Shown one piece after another: positions 31,901 through 37,347 of a DNA stretch of 64,000 nucleotides (its first letter is position 1; the number at the start of each line of letters is the position of its first letter). The position numbers and the translations under genes are program-made. The notes beneath the pieces are model-generated. The model made no database searches. It was not told the DNA's origin and saw nothing but the letters and a program-made list of their open reading frames with translations. The stretch is from Charina bottae (Eukaryota > Chordata > Lepidosauria > Squamata > Charinaidae), in assembly GCA_023362775.1 (NCBI GenBank), contig JALMGJ010000006.1:3136001-3200000 (forward strand), given 5' to 3'.

Positions 31901-32386
31901 TGGCAAGGATACTGGAGTGGGTTGCCATTTCCTCCTCCAGTGGACCACATTTTGTCAGAACTCTCTGAACATGAATTAATTCAACAACCCTGTTTAGGAT
32001 GTTGTGTGAAGGAAATGCAGGGTGTAGAATAACCTTCTGAACTCATGCTGCCCAGATGTATTGGGACAACCACGGTCTGGGCATCTGGTGCAGATGTTCT
32101 GTATTTGTCTCAAGGAAGACTCTGATGCTACTGGACAGTAGAGATCTGAACCTACCAAGCTTTCTTAGACCCATGTTTTCCTGTGTCCTTTATTCTAGAC
32201 CAAGCCAGCGGTGGAAGTATTGACTGGACTTACAATTATGGGGTCAAATACTCTTTTGCCTTTGAACTGAGAGACACAGGGCGCTACGGGTTCCTCTTGC
32301 CCGCCAAACAGATCATCCCCACAGCTCAGGAGACGTGGCTGGGGCTGAAAACCATCATGGAGCACGTGCGGGATCACCCGTATTGA
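12445..32386 (+). CDS. CPA2: Carboxypeptidase A2 precursor, complete, 11 exons
   Basis: Secreted pancreatic zinc exopeptidase (family M14A) that removes bulky aromatic C-terminal residues after trypsin activation. The exons are 12445-12509, 15788-15869, 19494-19628, 23506-23604, 24156-24257, 25852-25953, 26565-26675, 26949-27039, 27943-28142, 30902-30986 and 32199-32386. They total 1260 bases, 419 codons plus stop, the family length. Residues 1-16 are a signal peptide. An activation peptide follows, with trypsin sites at Asn-Arg-Gln-Arg before the mature start. His179, Glu182 and His306 are the zinc ligands (69, 72 and 196 of the mature enzyme); Arg181, Asn-Arg in VDPNRNW, Tyr358 and Glu380 complete the site. 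Met at mature position 203, Ala at 268 and the end EHVRDHPY favour CPA2 over CPA1. All junctions are GT-AG with matching phases. SSMEM1 as left neighbour agrees with mammals. Confidence 0.93.
12788..13030. repeat. Long near-perfect inverted repeat, two 113-bp arms
   Basis: Arms 12788-12900 and 12918-13030 are reverse complements with few mismatches, around a 17-base loop. The sequence (gtttcgccagtcgct inverse, agatgccagccacag) is a common dispersed repeat in reptiles, here present as a head-to-head pair in CPA2 intron 1. Confidence 0.8.
13278..13359. repeat. Family D repeat, 3' fragment
   Basis: Only one terminus is present (attgtggttgtaaagcaagg then actacctg), matching the end of the elements at 7789-8130 and 19664-20331. 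Confidence 0.5.
13487..13761. mobile_element. hAT-type MITE, family B
   Basis: Termini cagggctttccaaag and ctttggaaa-like inverse (tttggaaagctctg), with internal inverted cccggaag blocks. The 8-bp flanks GAGTAGGG / GAGTAGGA fit a target duplication. Confidence 0.8.
13850..14165 (-). mobile_element. LINE 3'-end fragment, inverted
   Basis: Inverse of the L2/CR1-type 3' region: a tail-like AT tract, then actctgggtggcttaca, then words seen in the copy at 50620-51600 (gacaggttttcagagac, ctgttccaaagggcag). No open frame remains. Confidence 0.5.
14190..14530 (-). mobile_element. Sauria-type SINE, full length
   Basis: Inverse of the element at 1978-2308, with the tRNA-like head at its right end. 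A 13-bp target duplication, TTAGTTCGACTTA, lies at 14177-14189 and 14531-14543. Confidence 0.85.
14648..14827. repeat. MITE-like repeat with TCAAAAAAGTCAA arms, family E
   Basis: Arms ggtgtctacggggtagggtc and its approximate inverse, around gtcaaaaaagtcaa / ttgacttttttgac. Related copies lie at 15335-15510, 19284-19418, 21185-21335, 22458-22607, 33643-33750 and 60908-61035; half copies lie at 30800-30868, 34050-34110 and 63090-63150. Confidence 0.5.
14887..15020. mobile_element. hAT-type palindromic MITE, family A
   Basis: Near-perfect palindrome centred on gccagcatgctggc. Flanks TTCTAGCG / TTCTAACG fit an 8-bp target duplication. Confidence 0.85.
15335..15510. repeat. MITE-like repeat, family E
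   Basis: The pair gtcagaaaaagtcaagac and caacttgactttttcaaca are inverted with respect to each other, with ggggcatccatagggag and ttgcggaaacccctt at the ends. Diverged. Confidence 0.4.
15788..15869 (+). CDS. CPA2: CPA2 exon 2, activation peptide
   Basis: Encodes [19 protein letters not shown] and the remainder of the first activation-peptide segment to NSLQ. The Gly codon is split across intron 1. It has an 82-base length, as in CPA1 exon 2. Confidence 0.9.
16030..16200 (-). repeat. ATTT/ATTTT microsatellite on an inverted LINE tail
   Basis: About 105 bases of (ATTT)n and (ATTTT)n run into ggactctaggcggcttaca, the inverse of the LINE 3' end. Confidence 0.65.
16540..17200 (+). repeat. Three tandem RTE-type LINE 3' ends
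   Basis: Three diverged copies (about 16540-16735, 16770-16940 and 17030-17200) each carry ggtggaaggaaagagaag, a gactcagttaga/cagc motif and ctcctggagaaaatct. The implied peptide ([20 protein letters not shown]) is the C-terminus of an RTE-clade LINE, also seen inverted at 29800-30222 and 34990-35395. An AATC microsatellite (16957-16991) lies between copies. Confidence 0.55.
18345..18415. repeat. Family D fragment, local duplicate of 19664 region
   Basis: The start caggtagtcctcacttaaca is preceded by aaaaatcaatgagtgggatta, the same unique intron sequence that precedes the full copy after CPA2 exon 3. The segment was therefore duplicated locally. Confidence 0.55.
18515..18690. repeat. 176-bp palindrome with AT-rich centre
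   Basis: Left arm attcacaggagtataagaag and poly-G run mirror the right arm poly-C run and cttcttatactcctgtgaat. The middle is made of aatatt steps. Arms share tccagcacaatcagacttgc and its inverse with almost no mismatch. Confidence 0.8.
18888..18977. mobile_element. hAT-type palindromic MITE, family A, short form
   Basis: Asymmetric short copy with cagtgtttctcaacc and gttgagaaacactg ends and a perfect 8-bp target duplication, GGCTGGAG (18880-18887 and 18978-18985). Confidence 0.82.
19284..19418. repeat. MITE-like repeat, family E
   Basis: ggggcatccctggag, cgtcaaaaaagtcaagatgg and, inverted, ccatctcgactttttgg with tgtggatgctcct. Confidence 0.5.
19494..19628 (+). CDS. CPA2: CPA2 exon 3, activation peptide
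   Basis: Encodes [18 protein letters not shown] and the [18 protein letters not shown] segment, typical of the A-type propeptide. Phase 0 at both ends, 135 bases as in CPA1. The acceptor has a strong pyrimidine tract and the donor is GTACAG. Confidence 0.93.
19664..20331. mobile_element. Family D repeat interrupted by a family B MITE
   Basis: Starts caggtagtcctcacttaaca and ends agtgagaactacctg. A complete family B MITE (19946-20196) sits inside, with its target duplication taken from this element, so family B moved later. Confidence 0.7.
19946..20196. mobile_element. hAT-type MITE, family B
   Basis: Termini cagagctttccaaac and gtttggaaagctgtg, perfect 8-bp target duplication GCTTAATG (19938-19945 and 20197-20204), and an internal GGC-rich run. 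Confidence 0.85.
20440..20640 (-). repeat. SINE-tail-like sequence
   Basis: The words ttcctccggatag, gtaggctgggctgagagaggg and gcccaaagtcaccca recall the body of a tRNA-derived SINE. The head is not clear. Weak call. Confidence 0.25.
20955..21114. mobile_element. hAT-type palindromic MITE, family A
   Basis: Contains an extra internal partial arm. Perfect 8-bp target duplication GTCTAATC (20947-20954 and 21115-21122). Confidence 0.85.
21340..22440. other. CPA2 intron 3, no gene seen
   Basis: AT-rich intron sequence with short repeats of trinucleotides near 22100-22135. I see no coding or RNA feature. Confidence 0.5.
22458..22607. repeat. MITE-like repeat, family E
   Basis: ggggtatggtcaaaaaagtc with its approximate inverse cgacctttttcaccatacc, and inner ccacctgcaatacacataaa. 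Confidence 0.5.
23013..23086 (+). repeat. AATCAT / GATCAT hexanucleotide microsatellite
   Basis: Runs of (AATCAT)n switch to (GATCAT)n partway, the kind of motif change made by one substitution followed by expansion. Confidence 0.9.
23506..23604 (+). CDS. CPA2: CPA2 exon 4, end of activation peptide
   Basis: Encodes [16 protein letters not shown], where trypsin would release the mature enzyme, then the start of the catalytic domain ([12 protein letters not shown]). 33 codons, one fewer than in CPA1. Donor GTAAGT. Confidence 0.92.
23620..23684. mobile_element. Family A MITE, right half only
   Basis: Only the arm ggctggggaattctgggagt to gttgagaaacattgg remains. It lies 15 bases after the exon 4 donor. 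Confidence 0.65.
23693..24045. mobile_element. hAT-type repeat, family C, with internal 38-46 bp tandem repeats
   Basis: Termini cagcggtccctaacc and ggttggggacccctg. Inside, units of about 38-46 bases containing gcgggagccaattgtgcgca repeat five times. Flanks GTCCAGAC / GTCTAGAC fit an 8-bp target duplication. Confidence 0.75.
24156..24257 (+). CDS. CPA2: CPA2 exon 5
   Basis: Encodes [18 protein letters not shown] through RPLFVLK, the first helix and strand of the catalytic domain. 34 codons, phase 0 on both sides, donor GTAACG. Confidence 0.92.
24616..24764 (+). repeat. CCCT and CTTC polypyrimidine microsatellite
   Basis: About 90 bases of CCCT/CCCTCT repeats followed by about 55 bases of CTTC repeats in CPA2 intron 5. 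Pure pyrimidine on this strand over some 145 bases. Confidence 0.9.
24770..25395. other. CPA2 intron 5, no gene seen
   Basis: Unremarkable intron DNA. No repeats that I recognise and no coding frames of interest. Confidence 0.5.
25399..25558. mobile_element. hAT-type palindromic MITE, family A, diverged
   Basis: Ends cagagtttttcaacc and gttgaaaatcaccg are mutated from the family pattern. Flanks ttctacat / ctccacat are a decayed target duplication. Confidence 0.7.
25852..25953 (+). CDS. CPA2: CPA2 exon 6, first zinc-binding motif
   Basis: Encodes FSTGG and then [15 protein letters not shown], with zinc ligands His179 and Glu182 and substrate-binding Arg181 (mature 69, 72 and 71). QATALW is the CPA2 rather than the CPA1 form of this segment. 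Confidence 0.95.
26565..26675 (+). CDS. CPA2: CPA2 exon 7
   Basis: Encodes [16 protein letters not shown] through [11 protein letters not shown]. 111 bases, phase 0 on both ends, same length as CPA1 exon 7. Confidence 0.94.
26728..26862. mobile_element. hAT-type palindromic MITE, family A
   Basis: Palindrome centred on ccagccatgctggctgg. Flanks GTCTAGAG / TTCTAGAG fit an 8-bp target duplication. Confidence 0.83.
26949..27039 (+). CDS. CPA2: CPA2 exon 8
   Basis: Encodes NRMWRKTRS, containing Arg127 of the mature enzyme, and [14 protein letters not shown], with Asn144 and Arg145 that bind the substrate carboxylate. Ends in phase 1 with donor GTAAAA. Confidence 0.94.
27080..27900. other. CPA2 intron 8, no gene seen
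   Basis: Contains an 81-codon plus-strand frame at 27329-27574 (start ATG) without splice or homology support and a short GA run (about 27632-27650). The words ggactgtagataccat and its inverse atggtatctacagtcc (27582-27703) suggest a small foldback repeat. Confidence 0.4.
27943..28142 (+). CDS. CPA2: CPA2 exon 9, third zinc ligand
   Basis: Encodes [20 protein letters not shown] and [17 protein letters not shown]. His306 (mature 196) is the third zinc ligand; the Met after SQLL is mature position 203, as in CPA2. 200 bases as in CPA1. Confidence 0.95.
28463..28564. mobile_element. hAT-type palindromic MITE, family A, short form
   Basis: Perfect 8-bp target duplication CCTTATAT (28455-28462 and 28565-28572). 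Confidence 0.85.
28905..29155. mobile_element. hAT-type repeat, family C
   Basis: caggggtccccaacc to ggctggggacccctg, with internal units of gcgggagccaatcgcacgca, as at 23693-24045. No clear target duplication. Confidence 0.65.
29160..29790. other. CPA2 intron 9, no gene seen
   Basis: AT-rich intron DNA with a poly-T run near 29600. Nothing coding recognised. Confidence 0.5.
29797..30222 (-). mobile_element. RTE-type LINE 3'-end fragment
   Basis: Two minus-strand 3' ends lie one after another. The peptide [20 protein letters not shown] followed by [20 protein letters not shown] is that of an RTE-clade (BovB-like) LINE C-terminus. Ends in a gattgattg tract. Confidence 0.6.
30550..30745 (-). 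mobile_element. RTE-type LINE RT fragment
   Basis: Minus-strand peptide [19 protein letters not shown] and [20 protein letters not shown] belongs to the same LINE ORF, just upstream of the C-terminus at 29797-30222. An unrelated 300-base stretch lies between. Confidence 0.6.
30902..30986 (+). CDS. CPA2: CPA2 exon 10
   Basis: Encodes [20 protein letters not shown] and GSICSVI; the Tyr358 codon (mature Tyr248, which closes over the substrate) is split by the next intron. Confidence 0.93.
31436..31935 (-). mobile_element. BovB LINE fragment with one long open frame
   Basis: A minus-strand frame of 161 codons carries [40 protein letters not shown] and [20 protein letters not shown] and ends [16 protein letters not shown]. 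This is the C-terminal part of the BovB (RTE) reverse transcriptase. The DNA also carries atggcaacccactccagtat at its 5' side and gttgttgttcagtcgtt at its 3' end, words I know from ruminant BovB. It lies in CPA2 intron 10 and seems much less decayed than the other LINE pieces. Confidence 0.8.
32199..32386 (+). CDS. CPA2: CPA2 last exon, catalytic glutamate
   Basis: Encodes [20 protein letters not shown] and then [11 protein letters not shown], with Glu380 (mature Glu270, the catalytic base), Ile at mature 255 in the floor of the specificity pocket, and Ala at 268. Ends [12 protein letters not shown]. Confidence 0.95.
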
Positions 32387-32880
32387 GAAGAAGAGGAGCA
32401 GGGAGAAGATGGGATTGCGGCATTATATTCTTACACTAGCGCTAGCGGGAAGCCGATTACAGGAACAACAGATCCCTTTAGATGCCCCCCAAAAGAAAAA
32501 AAAAATCAGGAGTGTTTAAATAACAATCCACCAACCAGTTAATTCAGGTATAGCAGACCTACAGACAGCCATTGGGGGCAGCAGAAGTATAGAAATCTCT
32601 ATGCAGTTGCTGCCCCCTCGTGGCCACTGAGGTTTTTGCAGCCCAAATCTGATATGCCTAAGCTTATTAAATACAGTAGCCTTCCTGTCATGGTGGTCTC
32701 TGGTGTGTTTGGACTGCAGTTCCCAGAATCCTCTAACCAGCAGTGAGGCATATTTGGCAACAAGCTTCTTGCTCAAATGGGTTGGGACTGTATTGCCCAG
32801 CATTCCCAGCCAGCAATGGGGAATTCCAGGAGTTGTAGTCCCAGCACATCTGAAGGCCATTGAGCAAAGATGTTCTAGCA

Positions 32881-33015
32881 CAGTGTTTCTCAACCTTGGC
32901 AACTTTAAGATGGGTGGACTTCAACTCCCAGAATTCCCCAGCCAGCCATGCTGGCTGGGGAATTCTGGGAGTTGAAGTCCACCCATCTTAAAGTTGCCAA
33001 GGTTGAGAAACACTA
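32881..33015. mobile_element. hAT-type palindromic MITE, family A
   Basis: Perfect 8-bp target duplication TTCTAGCA (32873-32880 and 33016-33023). It lies between the CPA2 stop and the only AATAAA nearby, so probably inside the CPA2 3' UTR. Confidence 0.87.
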
Positions 33016-33168
33016 TTCTAGCACATTTAGCAGTTAAGGAATGAAGGCAAATACTGCCCAGAGCCAAGTGTTCCTCCTTTCGTTATAATTCACATGTGGC
33101 TCCTGAGACAAGCAGACATCAAGATCTTGGATTAAGCCTTCTTCTTCAGACATCTTCAGCAGTTTATC

Positions 33169-33174
33169 AATAAA
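33169..33174 (+). terminator. Probable CPA2 poly(A) signal
   Basis: AATAAA 783 bases after the stop codon, followed by a GT-rich stretch (tgtcctctgtagttttt). No AATAAA lies nearer; an ATTAAA at about 32665 is an alternative. Confidence 0.5.
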
Positions 33175-33400
33175 ACCCACTTCCAACTGTCCTCTGTAGT
33201 TTTTCATTTTTCTTCACTATCATTCGCTTGACCATGCAGCTTACGGCCCTGGGGACACAGACACCTTTGCTGCAGGATGCTTGATGATGGAAGCTTCATG
33301 AAATGGAAGAGGGCCAGAACAGGGACATGGGCTGGGAAATCTCCTCAGCGTCTCCCCTGCCAGGCCACCTCCCTAAACACTGGCGTTTGCCACAGTCTGT

Positions 33401-33553
33401 GGCAAAACACACCCAGCTCAGTGGATGCCTCACCCCCCACCCTTCCAGGTCCCTCTCCTTCTACTGTTCCTTCTTCTTCCTTAACTTTTGAAAAAGTTTG
33501 GGCATATTTACAGTGACCACACATCCTTTATTATAAAGGACAGTCCTTTATTT
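33401..33553 (+). repeat. Dispersed repeat, left copy of an inverted pair
   Basis: Matches 51724-51874 in inverse orientation over about 150 bases (ggcaaaacacacccagctca ... ataaaggacagtcctttatt). The two copies flank the Polinton at 18 kb distance but lie well outside its target duplication. Confidence 0.65.
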
Positions 33554-33554
33554 C

Positions 33555-33622
33555 ATGCTGGCTTGGGAATTCTGGGAGTTGAAGTGCACACATCTTAAAG
33601 TTGCAGAGACTGAGAAACACTG
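33555..33622. mobile_element. Family A MITE, right half only
   Basis: gctggcttgggaattctggg to gactgagaaacactg; one arm only. Confidence 0.55.
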
Positions 33623-33642
33623 TTTATAAGGACAAGTCCAAG

Positions 33643-33750
33643 GGTGTCCACGGAGTATATAAAACACACATAAAAAAACAGGCAGATTGCATCAATTGTA
33701 TTGTCATGGCGTCCACCTTGACTTTTTTGCCCATACCCTGTGCCCCCCCG
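33643..33750. repeat. MITE-like repeat, family E
   Basis: gggtgtccacggagtatata, acataaaaaaacaggcag and ccttgacttttttgcccata; the left arm is shortened. Confidence 0.45.
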
Positions 33751-34282
33751 GACCAATCCCTCCATCAATTTCCACACGTCCTTACTAAGTGATGCACCCG
33801 AACTTGTTTACTCTCCTGCCTGCTGTTTGCAATCCTGCAACCCTAAGGATGCAGGGTCAAAGTCAGAGGCCGCGACAAAGGTCTCCTGGCACAAAATCCA
33901 GCCAAGGATCACCTGGCAGGTAGGCCCTTTATCTCTGCCCTATGCTGGTCCCAACTCCTGCTGGTTTACTCACCTGTAAAGCAAAGCTTCTCTTCTCTAG
34001 AAAACAAATCTAGAAAAAGCAGAAGAACCTTCCGGCCAATGGAAGTCATGGTTGTGACTGCCATTTTGACTCTTTTGACCTCCTCTCCCTGTGGATGCCC
34101 CTGCTAGCAGCTGACTGTTTTTCTAATTCTGGCCAAGGGCATCAGCTAAGCTTGGCTGCGGACAGAGAATATCACCCGGAGCCCACTTACAGCACGGGCC
34201 TCACAGCCTCTCTCCTGTTGCTCCACCCTACAAATGCTGGGACGTAGCAACGGATTTGCTCCCAGACTTACAAATGCTAAAG

Positions 34283-34859
34283 CAGAGCTTTCCAAACTGT
34301 GTGTCAGGACACATTAGTGTGTCAGCTGCAGTGTCTGGGTGTGTCGCGGCTGCTGCTGCTGCCTCCAAGCCCTGCCAGGATTCCGCGCAGGTCCTAGGGC
34401 CTGCCTTGTGCCCTGCTGCCTCCAAACCTGCTGTGATTCCGCGCAGGTCCTAGTGCCTGCCTTGTGCCTGGCTGCCTCCAAACCTGCCCTGCCAGGATTC
34501 CACGCAGGTCCTAGTGCCTGCCTTGTGCCTCGCTGCCTCCAAACCTGCTGTGATTCCACGCAGGTCCTAGTGCCTGCCTTGTGCCCTGCTGCCTCCAAAC
34601 CTGCTGTGATTCCGCGCAGGTCCTAGTGCCTGCCTTGTGCCCTGCTGCCTCCAAACCTGCTGTGATTCCGTGCAGGTCCTAGTGCCTGCCTTGTGCCCTG
34701 CTGCCTCCAAACCTGCTGTGATTCCGCGCAGTCCTAGTGCCTGCCTTGTGCCCTGCTGTAAGAGTGTGTCACGAAATGATGCCCTGCTGTATGAGTGTGC
34801 CACGAAATGATGCATGTCTAAAAAGTGTGTCACCAACATGAAAAGTTTGGAAAGCTCTG
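34283..34859. mobile_element. hAT-type MITE, family B, expanded by a 56-bp minisatellite
   Basis: Termini cagagctttccaaac and gtttggaaagctctg and perfect target duplication TGCTAAAG (34275-34282 and 34860-34867). The interior (about 34383-34760) is a tandem array of roughly 56-base units reading ccttgtgccctgctgcctcc and so on, six to seven copies, two with short insertions. Confidence 0.82.
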
Positions 34860-34989
34860 TGCTAAAGGGTCCGTGTTTCATATGCACAGGGACACTTTGG
34901 AAAGGAGGCTGTATCAGCCCTGGCTGAAGACTGTGGATGAACTACACATTTGGAGGTATGATAGACACCATGGGTGGATTTGGGGTTGA

Positions 34990-35395
34990 TTATGGACCAT
35001 CAGGTTGGTGTTGATGCTCAGTGACCACATAGATAGATTTTCTCCATCTTCTCCAGCCTGATCCTTCAAGTCTTCTAAGGTACATCCATCACCCCTGTAA
35101 CTGAGTCCTCTCATGGAGCAGTTTGGCCATTATCTCTACCAGGTATTATCTTGATTGATTAATTAAGTGCCATCAGGTTGTTGTCATCTCCTAGCGACCA
35201 CATAGATAGATTTTCTCCACAACAGTCTGTCCCTAACCTGGTCCTTCAGGTCTCCCAACGGTGCACTCATTGCCACGGTAACTGAGTCCATCTCCCTTGC
35301 TGCTGACCATCCTCTTCTTCTCTTTCCTTCCACCTTTCCCAGCATCAGAGCCTTCTCCAGAGAGCTGGATATTCTATTAATTGATTATGTGGCAT
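34990..35395 (-). mobile_element. RTE-type LINE 3'-end fragments
   Basis: Two inverted copies of the sequence seen at 29797-30222, including the shared phrase gtacatccatcacccctgta. Confidence 0.55.
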
Positions 35396-35415
35396 CAAGT
35401 TGGTGGTGATTCTTA

Positions 35416-35492
35416 GAGCCAGCGTGGCTGGCTGGGGAATTCCAGGAGTTGAAGTCTATGCCTCTTCAAGTTGTCAAGGTTGGGAAACACTG
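35416..35492. mobile_element. Family A MITE, right half, diverged
   Basis: ctggctggggaattccagga to ggttgggaaacactg. Confidence 0.5.
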
Positions 35493-35760
35493 CTTTGGAA
35501 CACCATTCCCTCTGAGGTCAGACTAGCCCCAACCCTGATGACCTTTCACAAGACCCTGGAAACCTGGTTTTGTGCCAGAGTCTGGGGCCCTGGAAGCGAG
35601 ATAGAGCCCGTCTTTTGGCTTTGCTGATGGTCATTTTATGCTTCTCAGCTGCTATGTGTTTTTATTTTTATATTAGGTGTTTTGTCTATTTTATTGTAAG
35701 CTACCTAGAGTCACATATGTGAGAATGGTGACTGTATAGATCAGATAAATATGGCGCAGA
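35493..35760 (+). repeat. LINE 3'-end fragment
   Basis: Resembles the last part of a CR1/L2 frame (tggaacaccattccctctga, acctttcacaagaccctgga) with a 3' end ctacctagagtcacat. No open frame. Confidence 0.5.
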
Positions 35761-35771
35761 GAACCCATTTG

Positions 35772-36037
35772 TCATCCAGCTGCCAAGTTGCATGTAGCTG
35801 AAATAATAGAAGTCTTCAATTTAATCCAGTGTTCCTCAACATTTTCAGGAAGTTCCATAGGCAGATGTTCCTTGAGAGTTGATTGAAAGCAAGCTCGTTT
35901 AATAGGATCTTGAAGGGCCAGTGTATTCATTTTACGCCTTGGTTTTCTTCCTTGGAGCCTACGATGAGGGACAATCTTTATGGCCATCGTGGATCGAATT
36001 AATCGATGGTCTGTCCAGCAGATACTGCATTCCAAGG
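35772..36037 (-). mobile_element. Non-LTR retrotransposon fragment at the Polinton target
   Basis: Minus-strand frame with CWTDHRLIRSTMAIKI, the Asp-His signature at the end of a LINE endonuclease domain, followed by RKMNTLALQDPIKRACFQ. Short and truncated. The Polinton target duplication follows at once. Confidence 0.55.
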
Positions 36038-36043
36038 CATATG
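36038..36043. repeat. Polinton target-site duplication, left (CATATG)
   Basis: CATATG is repeated at 48925-48930 directly outside the element ends. Six bases is the length known for Polintons. Since the hexamer is its own inverse it could be mistaken for part of the inverted repeat. Confidence 0.85.
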
Positions 36044-36104
36044 AGTAGTAATAGTGTATACCTTTTTTGTATTGGGCTGATCAGATAAGGGAAATGCTGA
36101 CTCA

Positions 36105-36119
36105 CCGGAAGTGACGTCA
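36105..36119 (+). promoter_or_regulatory. ETS-CRE composite site 1 (CCGGAAGTGACGTCA)
   Basis: A perfect ETS core (CCGGAAGT) fused to a full CRE/ATF site (TGACGTCA), 61 bases from the element end. Mirrored at 48849-48863. Such composites drive TATA-less housekeeping promoters, and ATF sites near the ends are also a feature of adenoviral early promoters. Function is inferred. Confidence 0.65.
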
Positions 36120-36195
36120 TAGTCCCTCCCCTCCCCCCCCCTCCCATGATCCTCTGCGTGTTAGCCACCCCTCCCATCATGCAATGCGTGTTTTG

Positions 36196-36212
36196 CCGGA
36201 AGTGACGTGTCA
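36196..36212 (+). promoter_or_regulatory. ETS-CRE composite site 2
   Basis: CCGGAAGTGACGTGTCA: ETS core with a half CRE. Mirrored at 48757-48773. Confidence 0.55.
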
Positions 36213-36244
36213 GCCACCCCTCCCTGGACCAGCCACATGTTTTG

Positions 36245-36254
36245 CCGGAAGTGG
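36245..36254 (+). promoter_or_regulatory. ETS site 3
   Basis: CCGGAAGTGG without a CRE. In the right repeat (48715-48724) the matching site reads CTGGAAGTGG on the same sense, a CpG-type change. Confidence 0.45.
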
Positions 36255-36947
36255 AGTGTGCCCCACCCCCACCCGCGTGCTAACCCAAGGCATGCCCAGG
36301 CATGCCCATGACCACATGTCTGTGAGGGAAGGGGTGGTTGCCTCAACTCCACACTGCCTGTGTTTAAAGCCTTATCAGTTTCTAAGCAGAAGAAAGAGAA
36401 AAGCGGGGGGGCAATGCTTTTTCAAAAGGGGAAAAAGTTTTTCTTTCCTTAAGCCTGGCTGCAGGAGTTAAAATGCCACGGCTGGCATAGATGGCCAGGC
36501 CTGATTAGGAGGGAAGCATTTTTTAAAAGCAGGGTTTTCTTCTTCTCCACACATGCCAAACTGTTTTTAAAAGCCCAGGGATAGGCAGCTTTCCTTTTCC
36601 CTAAGCAGGCAGTCACCCTGAAGGAAAATGTTTATAAGCATTTCTAATGCAGCAGTAAACAAGGAAGGGTCTAAACAAGGTTTAACATAAGTAAACACCG
36701 GGGTCTTTGTACTCACATGGGGATCTGGAGGTGTTAGGCAGACATAACAGCCCAGTTCTTAAGAGGAAAACTTTTTTTTAAAAGCCGAGGTTTCTCCTGC
36801 ACACAGTCACACCCGGTAGCACAGGCAGCTTGACTGACAGGAAGTCGCATGCAACAGCAAAGGCCTGAGGGGAAGGGGCACCCCCCCCTCCCTCCAGCCA
36901 GCTCCTAGATCTCATTGGAGTAGCCCTTGCAATGTCCAGCTCGCTGG

Positions 36948-37298
36948 CTGATAGCAGAAACTGCTGGCAGCAGGAGTTGAAATGGCATTTTTAGCCTCAA
37001 AAAATGAGCCTGCACACCAGGCCTAGATTTACAGTTCTGAATGTGGAAAATTAGGCTTTAAATGCACAAAGTGTTGCCCTTAAGCAGAAACTGTGCCCAG
37101 GCTGAGGAAAAAAGAAACCTGTAAGGGGCCAGGAGAAAACTGGTTATTAAAAGCACAACAGAAAAAAGAGAAAAAACATGGGTATGTGCATGTTCAGGCA
37201 TGTCCGCAGGCGTGGCTGTGACACGCGGTGTACACGTGACAGGGGCAAGGCTATGCCCAGGCATGTCTCCACAGCTTTTCAGGCTATATACAGATACA
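36948..37298 (+). promoter_or_regulatory. Duplicated promoter module, copy 1
   Basis: Shares ordered blocks with 38064-38300: ctgatagcag, ggcatttttagcctcaaaa, aaaaaagagaaaaa, atgttcaggcatgtccgcag and ttcaggctatatacaga. It ends in a TATATA box (37285-37290) 63 bases before the first gene. Its first 115 bases belong to the terminal repeat. Confidence 0.7.
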
Positions 37299-37347
37299 TC
37301 GTTAAGTAGCGGTGCCCATTTGAAAAATACAGACACGTGCTTTGAAG

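Larger units (their letters stand above)
36044..37062 (+). repeat. Polinton left terminal inverted repeat
   Basis: Starts agtagtaatagtgtatacct and ends ttaggctttaaa. Its inverse is 47908-48924. The outer 220 bases hold three ETS-type sites, two with an adjacent CRE. A frame of about 95 codons inside (36184-36471) occurs in both repeats but ends differently in each, so I do not call it a gene. Confidence 0.93.

Noticed and set aside
36038..36043. CATATG as part of the terminal inverted repeat
   Set aside because: The hexamer is self-complementary, so it only seems inverted. Treating it as the target duplication gives the 6-bp length and AG-start known for Polintons.
36184..36471. Gene of about 95 codons inside the left terminal repeat, mirrored on the right
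   Set aside because: It exists in both repeats only because they are copies; a one-base length difference in a G run shifts the frame and the two ends differ. No codon-level sign of selection.
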